DNA of 64,000 nt from Costus lasius. Its lineage: Eukaryota > Streptophyta > Magnoliopsida > Zingiberales > Costaceae. A program made the position numbers and the translations under genes. The stretch's first letter is position 1; each line of letters begins with the position of its first letter. The notes beneath the pieces were generated by a model. It did not search any database. It was given only the letters and a program-made list of their open reading frames with translations, and was not told the DNA's origin. Shown one piece after another: positions 33,649-45,592 of the stretch. The DNA lies in NCBI GenBank assembly GCA_027563935.2, contig JANVAS020000239.1, positions 3,224,001 to 3,288,000 of the forward strand, read 5' to 3'.

Positions 33649-34315
33649 CCCCCGTTGTTTTAATATTTTCAGGTGAGACATCAGGACAGTGATTGCTACA
33701 GCTTTGATTTCTAAGATTTGTTATGATGCTAATGTTTTACATAATTTCTAAGAGTTGTCTTCTAAAGATCTATCAGGCCTACGTGCCTAACTTAATTATA
33801 TGACACGTTTTATCTCCTGAGGGCTTATGCCTGTTTTCAGGATATTATATTATGTTATAGTTGTCTCGTTTTAATTGTTGGATACGAGTTTTGGATTCAT
33901 GAGAATTGAAATCGTTATTATTCTGAAATGTCCGATTTGAGATTTATTGTAGTCGGAATACTTTGAGGTGTGTGACCAAGATTTTGTTGTATTTGGTATC
34001 TGAATATCAGTTTCTGCAATATTTCTGAAATTTGTGTTCTCCACATATGTGTAGTGTGGATATCTGTTTTGTTCTAGGATATGTGGGTCTGTGCAGCAGT
34101 AACTTAGTATACTTGCTGCCGGATTTTCTGGATTTCCGGATTTCTATTTCCTAGTAATCGATCCTACTCAGTTCTGTGCGGTTGTCAGTTCCGTAGTAAT
34201 GTCCTTCGATGCCGCTTTCTTCTTATGTTTTAATGGAAGAGTAAAAAAAAAATTTTTAAAACCCCGTATTTTTTACCTGTATGCGTGTGGGGTGTGATCT
34301 GAGGGATGTTACAGA

Positions 34316-34327
34316 TGGTATCAGAGC
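34316..34327 (+). other. RE8 primer-binding site (tRNA-Met)
   Basis: TGGTATCAGAGC, a perfect match to the plant initiator-tRNA-Met primer site, two bases after the 5' LTR. A short leader, including a 49-bp direct repeat near 34353-34441, lies between it and the gag ATG at 34502. Confidence 0.9.
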
Positions 34328-34501
34328 AATTTTACTAGCAATTAGAAACTCCGGGAAAGGAAAACTCTGTTTGTGTATTGCTAGAAACCAAGATAGGATT
34401 TGAAAACTCTGTTTGTGTATTGCTAGAAACCAAGATAGGATCTGATCCGTGATTGAATATTGGTTGTTATTCTACCGTGTTATGTGATGCAGGTAACAAA
34501 A

Positions 34502-37500
34502 ATGGTGCGACCAAGATCTAGCAGTAGCAACGGTGATCAACAGTCTGATCTGAGGCAGGCCATGGAGGCTATGACTGCTATGATGCAACAACAAAACGCA
34601 TTCATCCAATAGCAAACTCAGATGATGCAGCAGCAGCAGGCGCAGCACATGGAGGTTCAGCAACAGTTATTGCAGCGGCTGTCGCAGACACAGCCTCAGG
34701 CACGGTCACAACCGGCTGGACACTATGTGGGTGGCGCTGGTTCTCCTCTGGGTGATGGTGCACATCAACGATATGCTCGGTTGGTTCGAGAGTTTCAACA
34801 CCTGAACCCGACTGCATTTTATGGTAGTCCGGGGCCCAGAGCGGCTGAGGATTGGTTTTTGACACTGGAAAAGATTTTCCAAGTTTTGCGCTGTGATGAT
34901 GCAGACAAGCTATGTGTCTTCATGTTGCGTGGAGATGCCGAAGACTGGTGGAAGGGAGTCATCAGACTAGCGGCAACTGAATCCAGGGATGTTGATTGGC
35001 AGTACTTCATGATGAAGTTCAATGCCAAGTTTTTCCCCTCTAGCTTATCTGAGGAGCGCGAGGTGGAGTTTATTCATCTTGAGCAGGGCGACCTGACGGT
35101 GGATCAGTATGAGGCCACATTCGCTCGGTAGTCGGGGTATGCTCCTCACTTAGTCAACACCGAGGAAAGAAGAGCCAAGAAGTTTCAGCGGGGTTTGAGG
35201 AAAGACATCAGGACAAGGGTAGCTATGCTACACTTGGAGGCTTATGCTGAAGTGGTAGACAGGGCTCGCACTGCTGAGAGGTGCATTGCTGAGATGGCTG
35301 TTGATACTATTCCAGTCACTGCATCTGCCCCTAGTTCTGTGACTTACGCACCCACTCTGGGTGGTAAGGATAAGAAGGATTTCAAGAATAAGAAGAAAGA
35401 CAATAAGGGCAGATACAAACCTTATCAGAAGCCAGCCAGCACAGTTTCTCAGAATGGCAAGAAGTGTCTCCACTGTGGGAGCACTAAACATCAGGATAAT
35501 GAGTGTTACAGGAAGACTGGCGCTTGCTTCAGATGTGGTAAGGTGGGGCATATGATTAAGGACTGTCCTATGCCGGATGCTAGAGGACAGGGTGAGAAGC
35601 CTACTGTGCAGACTCGCGTGTATGCCATCGCGGAGAGGGATGCTTCGGCTTCGAAGTCCGTGGCGGAAGGTACACTTTATGTGTTTTGTAATTTGGCACG
35701 CATTCTTTTTGATCCTGGTGCCAATTTATCCTTTATGTCGGCATGTTTTGCACTATGTCTGCCTGTGTTGCCTAGGATACTTGATTTTTGTATTTCTGTT
35801 CATACACCTATGGGTGAGGCCGTATCTACAGATATAGTATATCCTGACTGTTTGATTAAGGTTGAAGGATATGATTTGCCTATTAATTTGATTAGTCTTC
35901 CTATGAAAGACTATGACATCATACTGGGCATGGATTGGCTGTCTGCCTATCATGCTACTTTAGATTGTTTTGAAAAGTTAATTACTCTGCATCTAAGTGA
36001 TGGACAGCAACTGGTTATCCAAGGCCGGATTTCAGAACAGGAGCCTTTGGTGATATCTCATCTGCAGGCCAGGAAACTTTTAGCCCAGGGCTGCAAGGGG
36101 TATCTGGCGCATGTCAAGGTGCAGACTGAGCCTGATTTGGATCTGGCTAGAATTCCTGTGGTAAAAGAGTTTACTGACGTCTTCTCTGATGATTTATTTG
36201 GGTTACCACCCAGCAGAGAAATTGAGTTTGGTATCGAGTTGTTGCCAGGCACGGCACCGATATCTAAAGCTCCTTACAGGATGGCAACTTCAGAACTGAC
36301 AGAACTGAAAAAGCAACTGGAAGAACTATTAGAGAAGGGGTATATTCGACCCAGTGTTTCTCCATGGGGAGCACCTATGTTATTTGTGAAGAAGAAGGAT
36401 GGTACGATGCGCATGTGCATCGATTACCGTCAACTCAACCAAGTGACTGTTAGGAATAAGTACCCATTACCCCGTATTGATGATCTTTTTGATCAGTTGC
36501 AGGGTGCTACTGTATTCTCTTAAATTGACCTGAGATCGGGCTATCATCAGCTGAGAGTTCAGGAGGAGGATGTACCTAAAACTGCATTCAGGACCAGGTA
36601 TGGGCACTATGAGTTTCTTGTTATGCCCTTTGGACTGACAAATGCCCCTGCGGTATTTATGGATCTGATGAACAGGGTATTCCATGAGCTTCTGGACAAA
36701 TGCGTGGTCGTCTTCATTGATGATATTCTGATCTACTCCAAGAATGCGCAAGATCACTCTCAGGATTTGCGCAAGGTGCTGGAGATTCTGCGGCTGAAGC
36801 AGCTGTATGCTAAGGCCAGCAAATGTGAGTTCTGGCTAGATCAGATTGGCTTTCTGGGGCACATTATTTCTGGCCAGGGTGTGTCTGTGGATCCAGTGAA
36901 GGTGGAGGCCATTCTTCACTGGGGAAGACCAACTACAGCGACTGAGGTCAGAAGTTTTCTGGGCTTAGCTGGATACTACCGCCGTTTTGTGGAGGGTTTT
37001 TCCAAGCTGGCTGGTCCTCTGACTAAGCTAACTAGAAAGAATTTGAAGTTTGAGTGGTCTGATAATTGTGAGTGTAGTTTTCAGGAACTGAAAAGGAGAT
37101 TGACCAGTGCTCCTATCCTCATCATTCCCTGTGATGGAGAGAAGTTCACTGTGTACACTGATGCCTCTGGTAAGGGTCTGGGTGCTGTACTGATGCAGCA
37201 AGGAAAGGTAGTTGCTTATGCTTCAAGGCAACTCAAAGACTATGAGGTAAACTACCCCACTCATGATCTGGAGTTGGCAGCTGTAGTTATTGCCTTGAAG
37301 ATCTAGAGGCACTATCTGTTTGGACAGACATTTGAATTGTTTACAGATCACCAGAGCTTGAAGTATATCTTCACTCAGAAAGAGCTGAATATGAGACAGA
37401 GGCGATGGCTTGAATTGATAAAGGATTATGACTTCACCATTCAATATCAGTCTGGTAAAGCCAATGTGGTGGCTGATGCTCTTAGTCGGTATCCTGTGAC

Positions 37501-39067
37501 TCAGATAGCTGCACTGCGAGTCCAGGAGTGGCGACTATTGCAGGAGTTCAGTGACTTACATCTGAGTGTGACTCCGGGTGAGAGAGGCGGTCTTATAGCT
37601 TCTCTCAGGGTTCAGTCAGACTTACTGCAGAGACTGAGATCAGGGCAGCAGTCAGATCCGGATATTTTACGGTGGAAAGAGAGGTATGAGAAAGGCTGGG
37701 TTGAGAATTTCAGTATGTCGGATGATGGTCTCCTCAGATTCCGTGGAAGGGTCTGTGTCCCTGAGGACCCTGAGTTGAGAAATGAAATTCTTAAGGAAAG
37801 CCATTGCACTAAGTATACCGTTCATCCTGGTAGTACCAAGATGTATCAGGATCTGAAAAAGACTTTCTGGTGGCATGGTATGAAGAAGGATGTGCATTTG
37901 TTTGTGTCCAGATGTTTGACCTGCCAAACCATGAAGGCTGAGCATCAGAGGCCGGGCGGTTTGATGCAGTCTCTCCCTATTCCTCAGTGGAAGTGGGAGC
38001 ATATCAGTATGGACTTTGTGTGTGGACTGCCCAATACCAGAAGGAATCATGATGCCGTATGGGTGATTGTGGACAGACTCACGAAGTCAGCTCATTTCTT
38101 ACTGATCAAAATGACTTACAGTTTGGATCGGTTAGCAAAACTGTACATCGATGAGATTGTCAGATTGCATGGAGTTCCCTTGGACATTGTCTCTGACCGT
38201 GATCCTCGATTTCTGTCCAGGTTTTGGAAGAAATTACAGGAAGATTTGGGAACTAATCTGAGTTTCAGCACTGCATATCATCCTCAATCTGATGGTCAGA
38301 CAGAGAGAACTATTCAGACACTTGAGGATCTTCTGAGATCTTATGTGGTTGACTGGTCTGTTGAGTGGGATCTGGACTTATCACTGATAGAGTTCACCTA
38401 CAACAATAGCTTTCACTCTAGCATACAGATGGCTCCGTATGAGGCGCTATATGGGAGGAAATGCAGAACACCTATATGCTGGGAGGAAACTGGGGACAGA
38501 ACAGTGCTAAGGTATGATGCTGTTCAGGAAGCCACTGAGAAGATCAGAGAAATTCAGAGAAAGATGAAGATTGCTCAGGATAGACAGAAGAGTTATGCTG
38601 ATGTGAGGCAGCGTCCTCTTGAGTTTTTGGTGGGAGAGCATGTTTTCCTAAAGGTCTCACCTATGAAAGGGGTGATGAGATTTGGGAAGAGGGGGAAATT
38701 GAGTCCCAGGTACATTGGTCCCTTTGATATCATTGAGAGGGTTGGACCTGTGGCATACCGACTTGCTCTGCTCCCATCACTGGAACACCTCCATAATGTG
38801 TTCCATGTTTCTGCACTCAGAAAATATTGTTCTGATCCTTCTCATGTTCTAGAGTTGGAACCTCTTCAGCTTGAAGAGAACATGACTTTTGTGGTGAAAC
38901 CTCTCAGAATTGAAGATAGAAAAGAGAAAGTGCTGAGAAATAAGGTTATTCCACTTGTGAAAGTCATCTGGGGAAATCAGTCTGATGAGGAAGCCTCTTG
39001 GGAGGTTGAAGCAGATATGAGAAAGGAGCATCCACACCTGTTCAGTGATGGGCTTGGTCAGCTTTAG
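34502..39067 (+). pseudogene. gag-pol: RE8 Gag-Pol polyprotein, one frame with four stop codons
   Basis: One frame of about 1522 codons starts at ATG 34502 (MVRPRSSSS). Stops are TAG 34610, TAG 35129, TAA 36521 and TAG 37304; otherwise the frame never shifts. Gag has a Gln-rich N-terminus and two zinc knuckles, [14 protein letters not shown] (about 321-334) and [14 protein letters not shown] (342-355). Protease has [10 protein letters not shown] (D404). RT has [19 protein letters not shown] and FIDD (D740, D741). RNase H has [12 protein letters not shown]. Integrase has an HHCC finger (HPGSTKMYQ ... CLTC) and D1171, D1232, E1268, followed by a GPY/F-like segment ([13 protein letters not shown]). 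The C-terminal [15 protein letters not shown] segment resembles a chromodomain, which guides integration to marked chromatin in related elements. Domain order is that of Ty3. At least four changes would be needed for function. Confidence 0.93.
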
Positions 39068-39083
39068 AGGACTAAAGCTCTAT

Positions 39084-39096
39084 AAGGGGGGGAGGA
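39084..39096 (+). other. RE8 polypurine tract
   Basis: AAGGGGGGGAGGA directly before the 3' LTR, sixteen bases after the gag-pol stop. It is a typical second-strand primer. Confidence 0.9.
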
Positions 39097-42096
39097 TGTA
39101 ACGCCCTCGATTTTTCTGAATTATGATTTAAGGTTAGAAATTTTGTTCTGTATTTTTATCTGTTAAAATTTTGGGATTTTTACCTAAGTGTAGGAATTTT
39201 TTCCTACAGGGCAAAAATAATTATTTTGGTTGGGGATTTTAACCCTCAACCTTGATTCTTTGCTCCTGGAATTTCTTCCACCATGGTGGCGCATATTCTG
39301 ATGTAATTGGAGTGGCGCAGGGTGGTTAAGCCCAGGTAAGCCCATAAAACCGATTTTTCACTTATGTTTACTGGGTTATTGGATCTTGGATCTGTTTGGG
39401 GTGGAAAAAAAAAGGGAATTTGCGTGAGGGATCCTCTCCCTCACGACTTTTGTTTGTTTTCTGCCCTAGCCGCCTTGGTTGTCGCCCTCACTGTGCTTGG
39501 CGCCTCTTGGAATTTTCTGACGCTGGTGGTGGCAGACTGGTGGTGGACGAACTTCCTGGTGATCCTCTGTCTTGGGGTTTTTCTCTGTGGACGATTTTTC
39601 AGTGAGTAATTCAATCCTAAGGAGTCTAATCCGCTAAATTGTAGATTATCATTCAATTAAAATTTGTTATTTGCAATGATTATTCGTATGGGGTCGAATT
39701 CAAATATTTATAGGGTTTTAAAATCCTGTTCTGCTGAAATCTGCATTCTCTAATCTGACCTTTGTGTACTATAACCCCAATATCTCATGGCCTATAGATC
39801 CAAATTGCACGAAATAAATTTTGTATGAAACTAGATACATTCGGCTTTAATTTGAATATGATATCGACCATATCCGAGCTGTATTCGTATTTCAATCTGT
39901 ATGGCGATCTAGCTGTACAAAATCAGTTTTCTGGAAATCTGAATTTCGACCTTTATGTGTTCGAACCATCATATCTCCCTAGGTATAGCTCGAAATCTTG
40001 CCAAATCAGTTTTATTAGAAAGTAGACTTGAAGGGATTCATTTTTATTACCATATCGCCTATTTTCTGTTAGTTATTGGATCTGAAATTTGTGTCGCAAT
40101 TCTGATGTACGAATCTGTTTTCTGGAATTCTGAAATCCCGACCTTTCTATGTTCGAACACCCATACCTCCCCGGTTATAACTCCAAATCCGATGGATTCA
40201 GATCTATTGGAAAGTAGGTCCAAACAGCTTCATTGTGAATATCATATTTCATATTTTAGATTTCTTACTCGGTCTGAAACATCTGTTGCAAGTATGATAT
40301 ATTAATCTGTTTTTTTGAAACATCTGTTTAATTGTTTGTTACGCGAATAATTTCTGTTCTGTACATATGTAGTGAATTTCTGAAACTTTGAATGTGTTAT
40401 AACCTTTGTGAGAACATAGAATGGTTTGACCTGAATTAAGGATAGTTGTATGAAATCTAAGGAATTCACTCATATATTACTTCTGGTTGATGGGAAAAAT
40501 TATGGAAAATGTTCAGCTTTTATTTTCTGCAAATTGTAATTTTGTTAAGGACTGGATATTGGGGTGTGTCATTTTCTGGTTTGTGAGACACTTTGGGCAT
40601 GATGTGAGATTTGAGTGGTGGTTAGTCCTACTCCTCCGTTTCAGCATGATCTGCTCTGTAAAAATTATGCCCTAGTGTAGCACTCTTCCGTGTCCTTATC
40701 CTCCTTCTGTGGCGCTGTAATGGTGCTGATAGTCTACTACGACCCATGAGACACTAGTGAAGGGTAGATGTGAGCTGGTCTCACCTTTCGTTCTCCCTCC
40801 ACTATTTCTGTTCTGTTCTGGGTATTGGAGGCCAGAGTGCCACGTCCTGACAAGACGGGGGCCACCCACTGATACCTCCTCTACCATTCTGTTCTGGGTA
40901 TTGGAGGCCAGAGTGCCACGTCCTGACAAGACGGGGGCCACCCACTGATACCTCCTCTACCATTCTGTTTTCTGATATGCATGCATGTCTCGTCCTCGGC
41001 AGAGGTGGGGTCAGACCTTCTGTGGTCATCAGACCTTCTGTGGTCTTCAGGTCTTCTGTGGCCTTTCTGTTTCCGATGTAGACAATCCGTTTGGATTCTG
41101 AAAAATTCTAACTTTCTGTCTGTCAGTTCCGATTTTCTGTAGTTCTGTTTCGATCTGTCTGTCAGTTCCGATTTTCTGTAGTTCTGTTTCGATCTGTCTG
41201 TCAGCTCCGATTTTCTGTAGTTCTGTAGTATAGGTGTGTTGGGCGGTGTGATTAGTTATAATTGTCTGTAATTGATTATGTTTTGCTTCTGATATGGTAT
41301 TTTATTATGTTTTGTTTCTGATATAAGTGTGCATGTTAAGTGTTTTATCTGCAAGCATGTTTCTGATATTTTTTTGATGTGTACTATGGATGGCTTTTAG
41401 TGTCTTTTACTCACTGAGCTTTTTAGCTCACCCCCGTTGTTTTAATATTTTCAGGTGAGACATAAGGACAGTGATTGCTACAGCTTTGATTTCTAAGATT
41501 TGTTATGATGCTAATGTTTTACATAATTTCTAAGAGTTGTCTTCTAAAGATCTATCAGGCCTGCGTGCCTAACTTAATTATATGACACGTTTTATCTCCT
41601 GAGGGCTTATGCCTGTTTTCAGGATATTATATTATGTTATAGTTGTCTCGTTTTAATTGTTGGATACGAGTTTTGGATTCATGAGAATTGAAATCGTTAT
41701 TATTCTGAAATGTCCGATTTGAGATTTATTGTAGTCGGAATACTTTGAGGTGTGTGACCAAGATTTTGTTGTATTTGGTATCTGAATATCAGTTTCTGCA
41801 ATATTTCTGAAATTTGTGTTCTCCACATATGTGTAGTGTGGATATCTGTTTTGTTTTAGGATATGTGGGTCTGTTCAGCAGTAACTTAGTATACTTGCTG
41901 CTGGATTTTCTGGATTTCCGGATTTCTATTTCCTAGTAATCGATCCTACTCAGTTCTGTGCGGTTTTCAATTCCGTAGTAATGTCCTTCGATGCCGCTTT
42001 CTTCTTATGTTTTAATGGAAGAGTAAAAAAAAAAATTTTTAAAACCCCGTATTTTTTACCTGTATGCGTGTGGGGTGTGATCTGAGGGATGTTACA
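39097..42096 (+). repeat. RE8 3' LTR
   Basis: 3000 bp, collinear with the 5' LTR, with the same tandem repeats and hairpin. It is followed by GAAGG (42097-42101) and then by the continuation of RE6 integrase (ECGIISQLTPPG). Confidence 0.95.
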
Positions 42097-42101
42097 GAAG
42101 G

Positions 42102-43899
42102 AGTGTGGGATTATCTCACAGCTCACTCCACCAGGAACACCGCAGTGGAATGGTGTGTCCGAAAGGAGTAACAGAACCTTATTGGATATAATTCATTCAA
42201 TGATGAGTCAGGCTACTCTACCTTACTCCTTTTGGGGATTTCCACTAGAAACAGCTGCAAAGGTACTAAACCGAGTGCCATCCAAGGCAGTTTCAAAGAC
42301 TCCATATGAGTTATGGTATGGGAAACAGCCGAGCTTGACATTTATCAAGATCTGGGGTTGCGAGGCTTATGTCAAAAAGCTCGCCTCTGGGAAACTAGAG
42401 AGCAGATCTGAGAAATGCATCTTTGTCGGTTACCCTAAGGAAACTAAGGGTTATTATTTCTACGATCCCAAAGAGAACAAGGTATTTGTTGCTCGGACGG
42501 CTATTTTTCTTGAGAAGGAATTTCTTCTGCAAGAGGCCAGTGGGAGAGAAATAAAGCTGGATGAGAATCCAGATGAAGGACAAAGTAGTCAAGCACAGTT
42601 GGATGAGCCTGAGCCAGTAGATCAGGTTATTGAGCAACCTGAGGCTCAGATATCACGGGAACCGCGAAGATCGGGTAGGATCCGTCGACAGCCTGAGCGC
42701 TATGACGGAGTCTACATCATTGATCATGATGAACCCCTCACTTATGCGGATGCGGTCAGTGGACCGGAATCAGCGAGATGGCTTGAAGCTATGCGATCCG
42801 AGATGGACTCCATGTCAGATAACCAAGTTTGGGATTTGGTTGATCCGCCTCCGGGAATAATCCCTATAGGCTGTAAATGGATCTTCAAGAAGAAGATTGA
42901 CATGGATGGTAACGTGGTTACCTATAAAGGCAGGCTAGTTGCGAAAGGTTTCAAACAAATCTACGGGATAGATTATGATGAAACTTTCTCTCCTGTAGCC
43001 ATGTTCAAGTCTATTCGGATCATTCTTGCGATAGCAGCATATTACGATTATGAGATCTGGCAGATGGATGTGAAGACCGCTTTCATTAATGGAAATCTGG
43101 ATGAGGATGTGTATATGACACAACCTGAAGGTTTCACTAATCCATCAGATCGTCATAAAATATGCAAGTTAAAGAAGTCCATTTATGGACTTAAGCAAGC
43201 ATCAAGAAGCTGGAATATTCGTTTTGATGAATCAATTTGTGAATTTGGTTTCATCAAGAATGAAGATGACCCGTGTGTATATAAGAGGTTTAGTGGGAGC
43301 GTGATTACTTTCCTAGTCCTCTATGTCGATGATATCTTGATCATTGGAAACGATATTCCTGAACTACATGCGGTTAAAGCATGGTTAAGAAAATGTTTCC
43401 AGATGAAAGATCTAGGAGAAGCAGCCTATGTATTAGGTGTGCAGATCTACAGAGATAGATCTAAGAGGCTTCTCGGGCTGTGCCAGAGTACTTACATCGA
43501 TAAAGTCCTGGAGAGATTTCATTTAGAGAATTCTAAAAGAGGATATCTTCCAGTCAGACATGGTCTGAATCTTTCGAAGAGTCAGTGTCCACAAACACAG
43601 ACTGAGAAAGATGAAATGGACAATACGCCTTATGCTTCGGCTATTGGGTCCATTATGTATGCGATGTTGTGTACTCGCCCAGACGTTGCTTAAGGGTTAA
43701 GCGTAACCAGTCGATTCTTTCAGAGGAGGTTTCACTTGATCCGGGAGATCATTGATCGTGGCGAGATCAAAATCTGTAAGGTTTATACAGATGACAATCT
43801 GGCTGACCCGCTTACAAAGCCTCTGGCGCAGCAGAAGCATGAGAAGCACTGTAATAATATGGGTTTGAGATTTCTCAACCATTATATTAAGTGCAAGTG
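42102..43899 (+). pseudogene. pol: RE6 integrase end, RT and deleted RNase H
   Basis: It continues RE6 integrase with QWNGVSERSNRTLL, which holds the catalytic Glu. It then runs through the linker (intact here: RRQPERYDGVYIIDHDEP) and RT with YGLKQASR and YVDD, open to CTRPDVA. A TAA at 43691-43693 (TAC in the relatives) stops it. Just after, near 43719, about 425 bp present in RE4 and RE7 is missing, removing most of RNase H. The sequence rejoins at RRFHLIREIIDRGE and the DDNLADPLTKPL tail. The terminal stop codon is also changed, so the tail frame reads into the purine tract. No functional RT-RNase H could be made. Confidence 0.9.
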
Positions 43900-43905
43900 G
43901 GAGAT

Positions 43906-45592
43906 TGTTGGGGTATGCCCTTAAGGCTAATGTTTGAGGCCTTGGGATTCTTTCAGTATCATGTATAAACTCTAATGTTTATAAAGGCAATGGTTCTAAT
44001 TCAGGTTGTTACATTATCTGCTGCAATAAGTGTACTTCTGAATAATGTCTTAATGCTGTTCAGCTAGGCTGACATGCTATAAAGTCCTTAGTCGAGATAT
44101 CTTGGTGAACATGAGACAGCCTTAATATGATTGAGACTAATATGTGTTCTAATATTATAGGATGCTTCGAGCATGGAATAAGATGTAGACTCATGGGTAC
44201 ATTGGATGTACTGGACAGACCCTACTAGGATATTCAATTGCTTGTCACAATGTGAATAATCCTTGTATGCAACAAGTGGCATATTTCCTCTGACTTGAGA
44301 TCACTTGTGTTTCTAAATGATAATTGTCATTGTTTTGAGGTAGTTTAATATCATTTGAAACATAATGGTTATAGACTATCTTGGATAATGATCATGAGTC
44401 AGGTTAGGATACTAATGATAGATAAAGGATTGCCGTCTCCTAGTTTGGAGTGTGATGTTCTATAGGGGCCCCCCTTGGATGAGATGATTGAGAAAGTGTA
44501 TGGCCATACCCAGATGACTGTGTTCATCTGATCTAATCATTCTCATCATATTGGAGTCATAGGCTTGACACGCTTGTCCAATAAGAACATCCAGTGGCAA
44601 AGGAAACATGTATGCCTTGTGAAGTGGATTCACACCTGTGCTGTGGTTTGGGTGTAGTCTTGGAAGACTCTTTCTTTTATATCGGGAGACAATGATGTGT
44701 TGCTAGATACCCCTCACTGATCGTGATGACGTAAGTTATCGTTACCAACATTTAAAGGAAACCCTCAGGGTCGCACAATTTGATGATATGGCTTACTTAA
44801 GTCAGATCGTGTGGACTGAATTGTTGAGGTTCAGTTTAAAGGGATTTAATCTCTGATTGTGAGTGAGATCTAGTCTGATCATGTTTGATTGATTAGGGCT
44901 TGAGATCGGTAAGCTTCGATTGAGAGAATGGATGCTAGATCGGTGAGATCAGGAGCATCAAGAGATCAACGGTCAGATCAAGAACCTTAGGGTTTAATAT
45001 GATCTGGACTAATGGCTTGGGTTAATTGGTCTTTGAACCAAACCAAAATTGAACCAGCTCATCATGTGAGCGCACGGTTCAAGTTAAGAGAAATATGCGA
45101 TTGGGAAAAACCCTTGATCGCATGTTGAGGAGTGGCTTTCTATTTTTAGAAAGCATGATCACATACGTGACCATGCCTCACCTCTTCACGCCTATTGTTG
45201 TCGCCCCTCTCTTCTCGTGTGTTTGCTTGGGGGCATTCTCGTGGAAGAGGCTTTGACGACAAGGAAGAATCACCAAGTGTGGATCTCATCTTCTTCATCC
45301 CTTCTCACACGACAAGGTCACTTGGAGAACCTTGCTAGCACAAGGAGCGTCCAAGGAGCAAGCCATCGATCATCTTGTGTGTGGCGCTTTGGAGGAGAAC
45401 CCCATCGTTCTCTCTTCTTCCTAGACACCATCTAAGCGATGGCCATGGTATGAGTCGCTACCATTCTATTTCGGTTAATTTATAAAGTTGATCATATATC
45501 ATGCATTCGATCCCTAGAAACCCCTTCCGCTGCATGTAAACCTCCATATGCGCCTATTAGGGTTTCGCTTCCCCCTTGTTAGGGGACTTTCA
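43906..45592 (+). repeat. Chimeric LTR shared by RE6 and RE7
   Basis: 1687 bp, TGTTGGGG...GACTTTCA. Up to 44643 its diagnostic bases match the RE6 5' LTR (GGGATTCTTTCAG, ATGATAGATAAAGG, CCTAGTTTGG). From 44668 they match the RE7 3' LTR (ACTCTTTCTTTTAT, AACCCTCAGGG, the MEF2-like CTATTTTTAG at 45140-45149). The switch is within 25 bases. On the left it serves as RE6's 3' LTR after a purine tract, and on the right as RE7's 5' LTR before a primer site. The proposed start exon is ATGGCCATG at 45439-45447. Confidence 0.9.
45439..45456 (+). other. Proposed LTR start exon and donor, RE7
   Basis: ATGGCCATG then GTATGAGTC. It joins to the acceptor at 47396 in frame with IPAASNTMNFNVRS. The second codon is GCC here, versus GCA in RE4, RE5 and RE6 and GCT in S1, so alanine is kept. 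Confidence 0.5.

Larger units (their letters stand above)
31315..34313 (+). repeat. RE8 5' LTR
   Basis: It begins TGTAAGGCCCTCGATTTTTC and ends GGGATGTTACA. It contains two tandem-repeat blocks (33031-33182 and 33333-33449), a hairpin TGAGCTTTTTAGCTCA (33633-33648) and an AT-rich T-run region. The short reading frames at 31597-31874 and 32323-33250 are repeated in the 3' LTR and lack recognisable domains. Confidence 0.95.
31315..42096 (+). mobile_element. RE8: Tekay/Del-like Ty3 chromovirus, innermost layer
   Basis: LTRs of 2999 and 3000 bp (31315-34313 and 39097-42096) with TGTAA...TTACA ends are flanked by GAAGG (31310-31314 and 42097-42101). Inside are a perfect tRNA-Met primer site, one gag-pol frame, and a purine tract. 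The LTRs look about 1% different, so the insertion is young. The long LTRs, two zinc knuckles, Ty3 domain order and a C-terminal chromodomain-like segment fit Tekay/Del. Four point stop codons break the frame but there are no frameshifts. Confidence 0.95.
26096..44667 (+). mobile_element. RE6: copia element inside RE5 protease, split by RE8
   Basis: The 5' LTR is 26096-27788 and the leader runs to 29612. Gag-protease-integrase run to 31314, where RE8 (31315-42096) interrupts. Integrase, RT and a deleted RNase H continue at 42102-43899. Its 3' LTR starts at 43906 but switches to RE7-type sequence between 44643 and 44668. The target copy left of the element is GAAAC (26091-26095); its partner was lost with the deletion that formed the chimeric LTR. 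Confidence 0.9.

Noticed and set aside
34622..35131. Separate genes for the pieces of RE8 between stop codons
   Set aside because: All pieces lie in one frame with continuous domain order, so they are one broken polyprotein.
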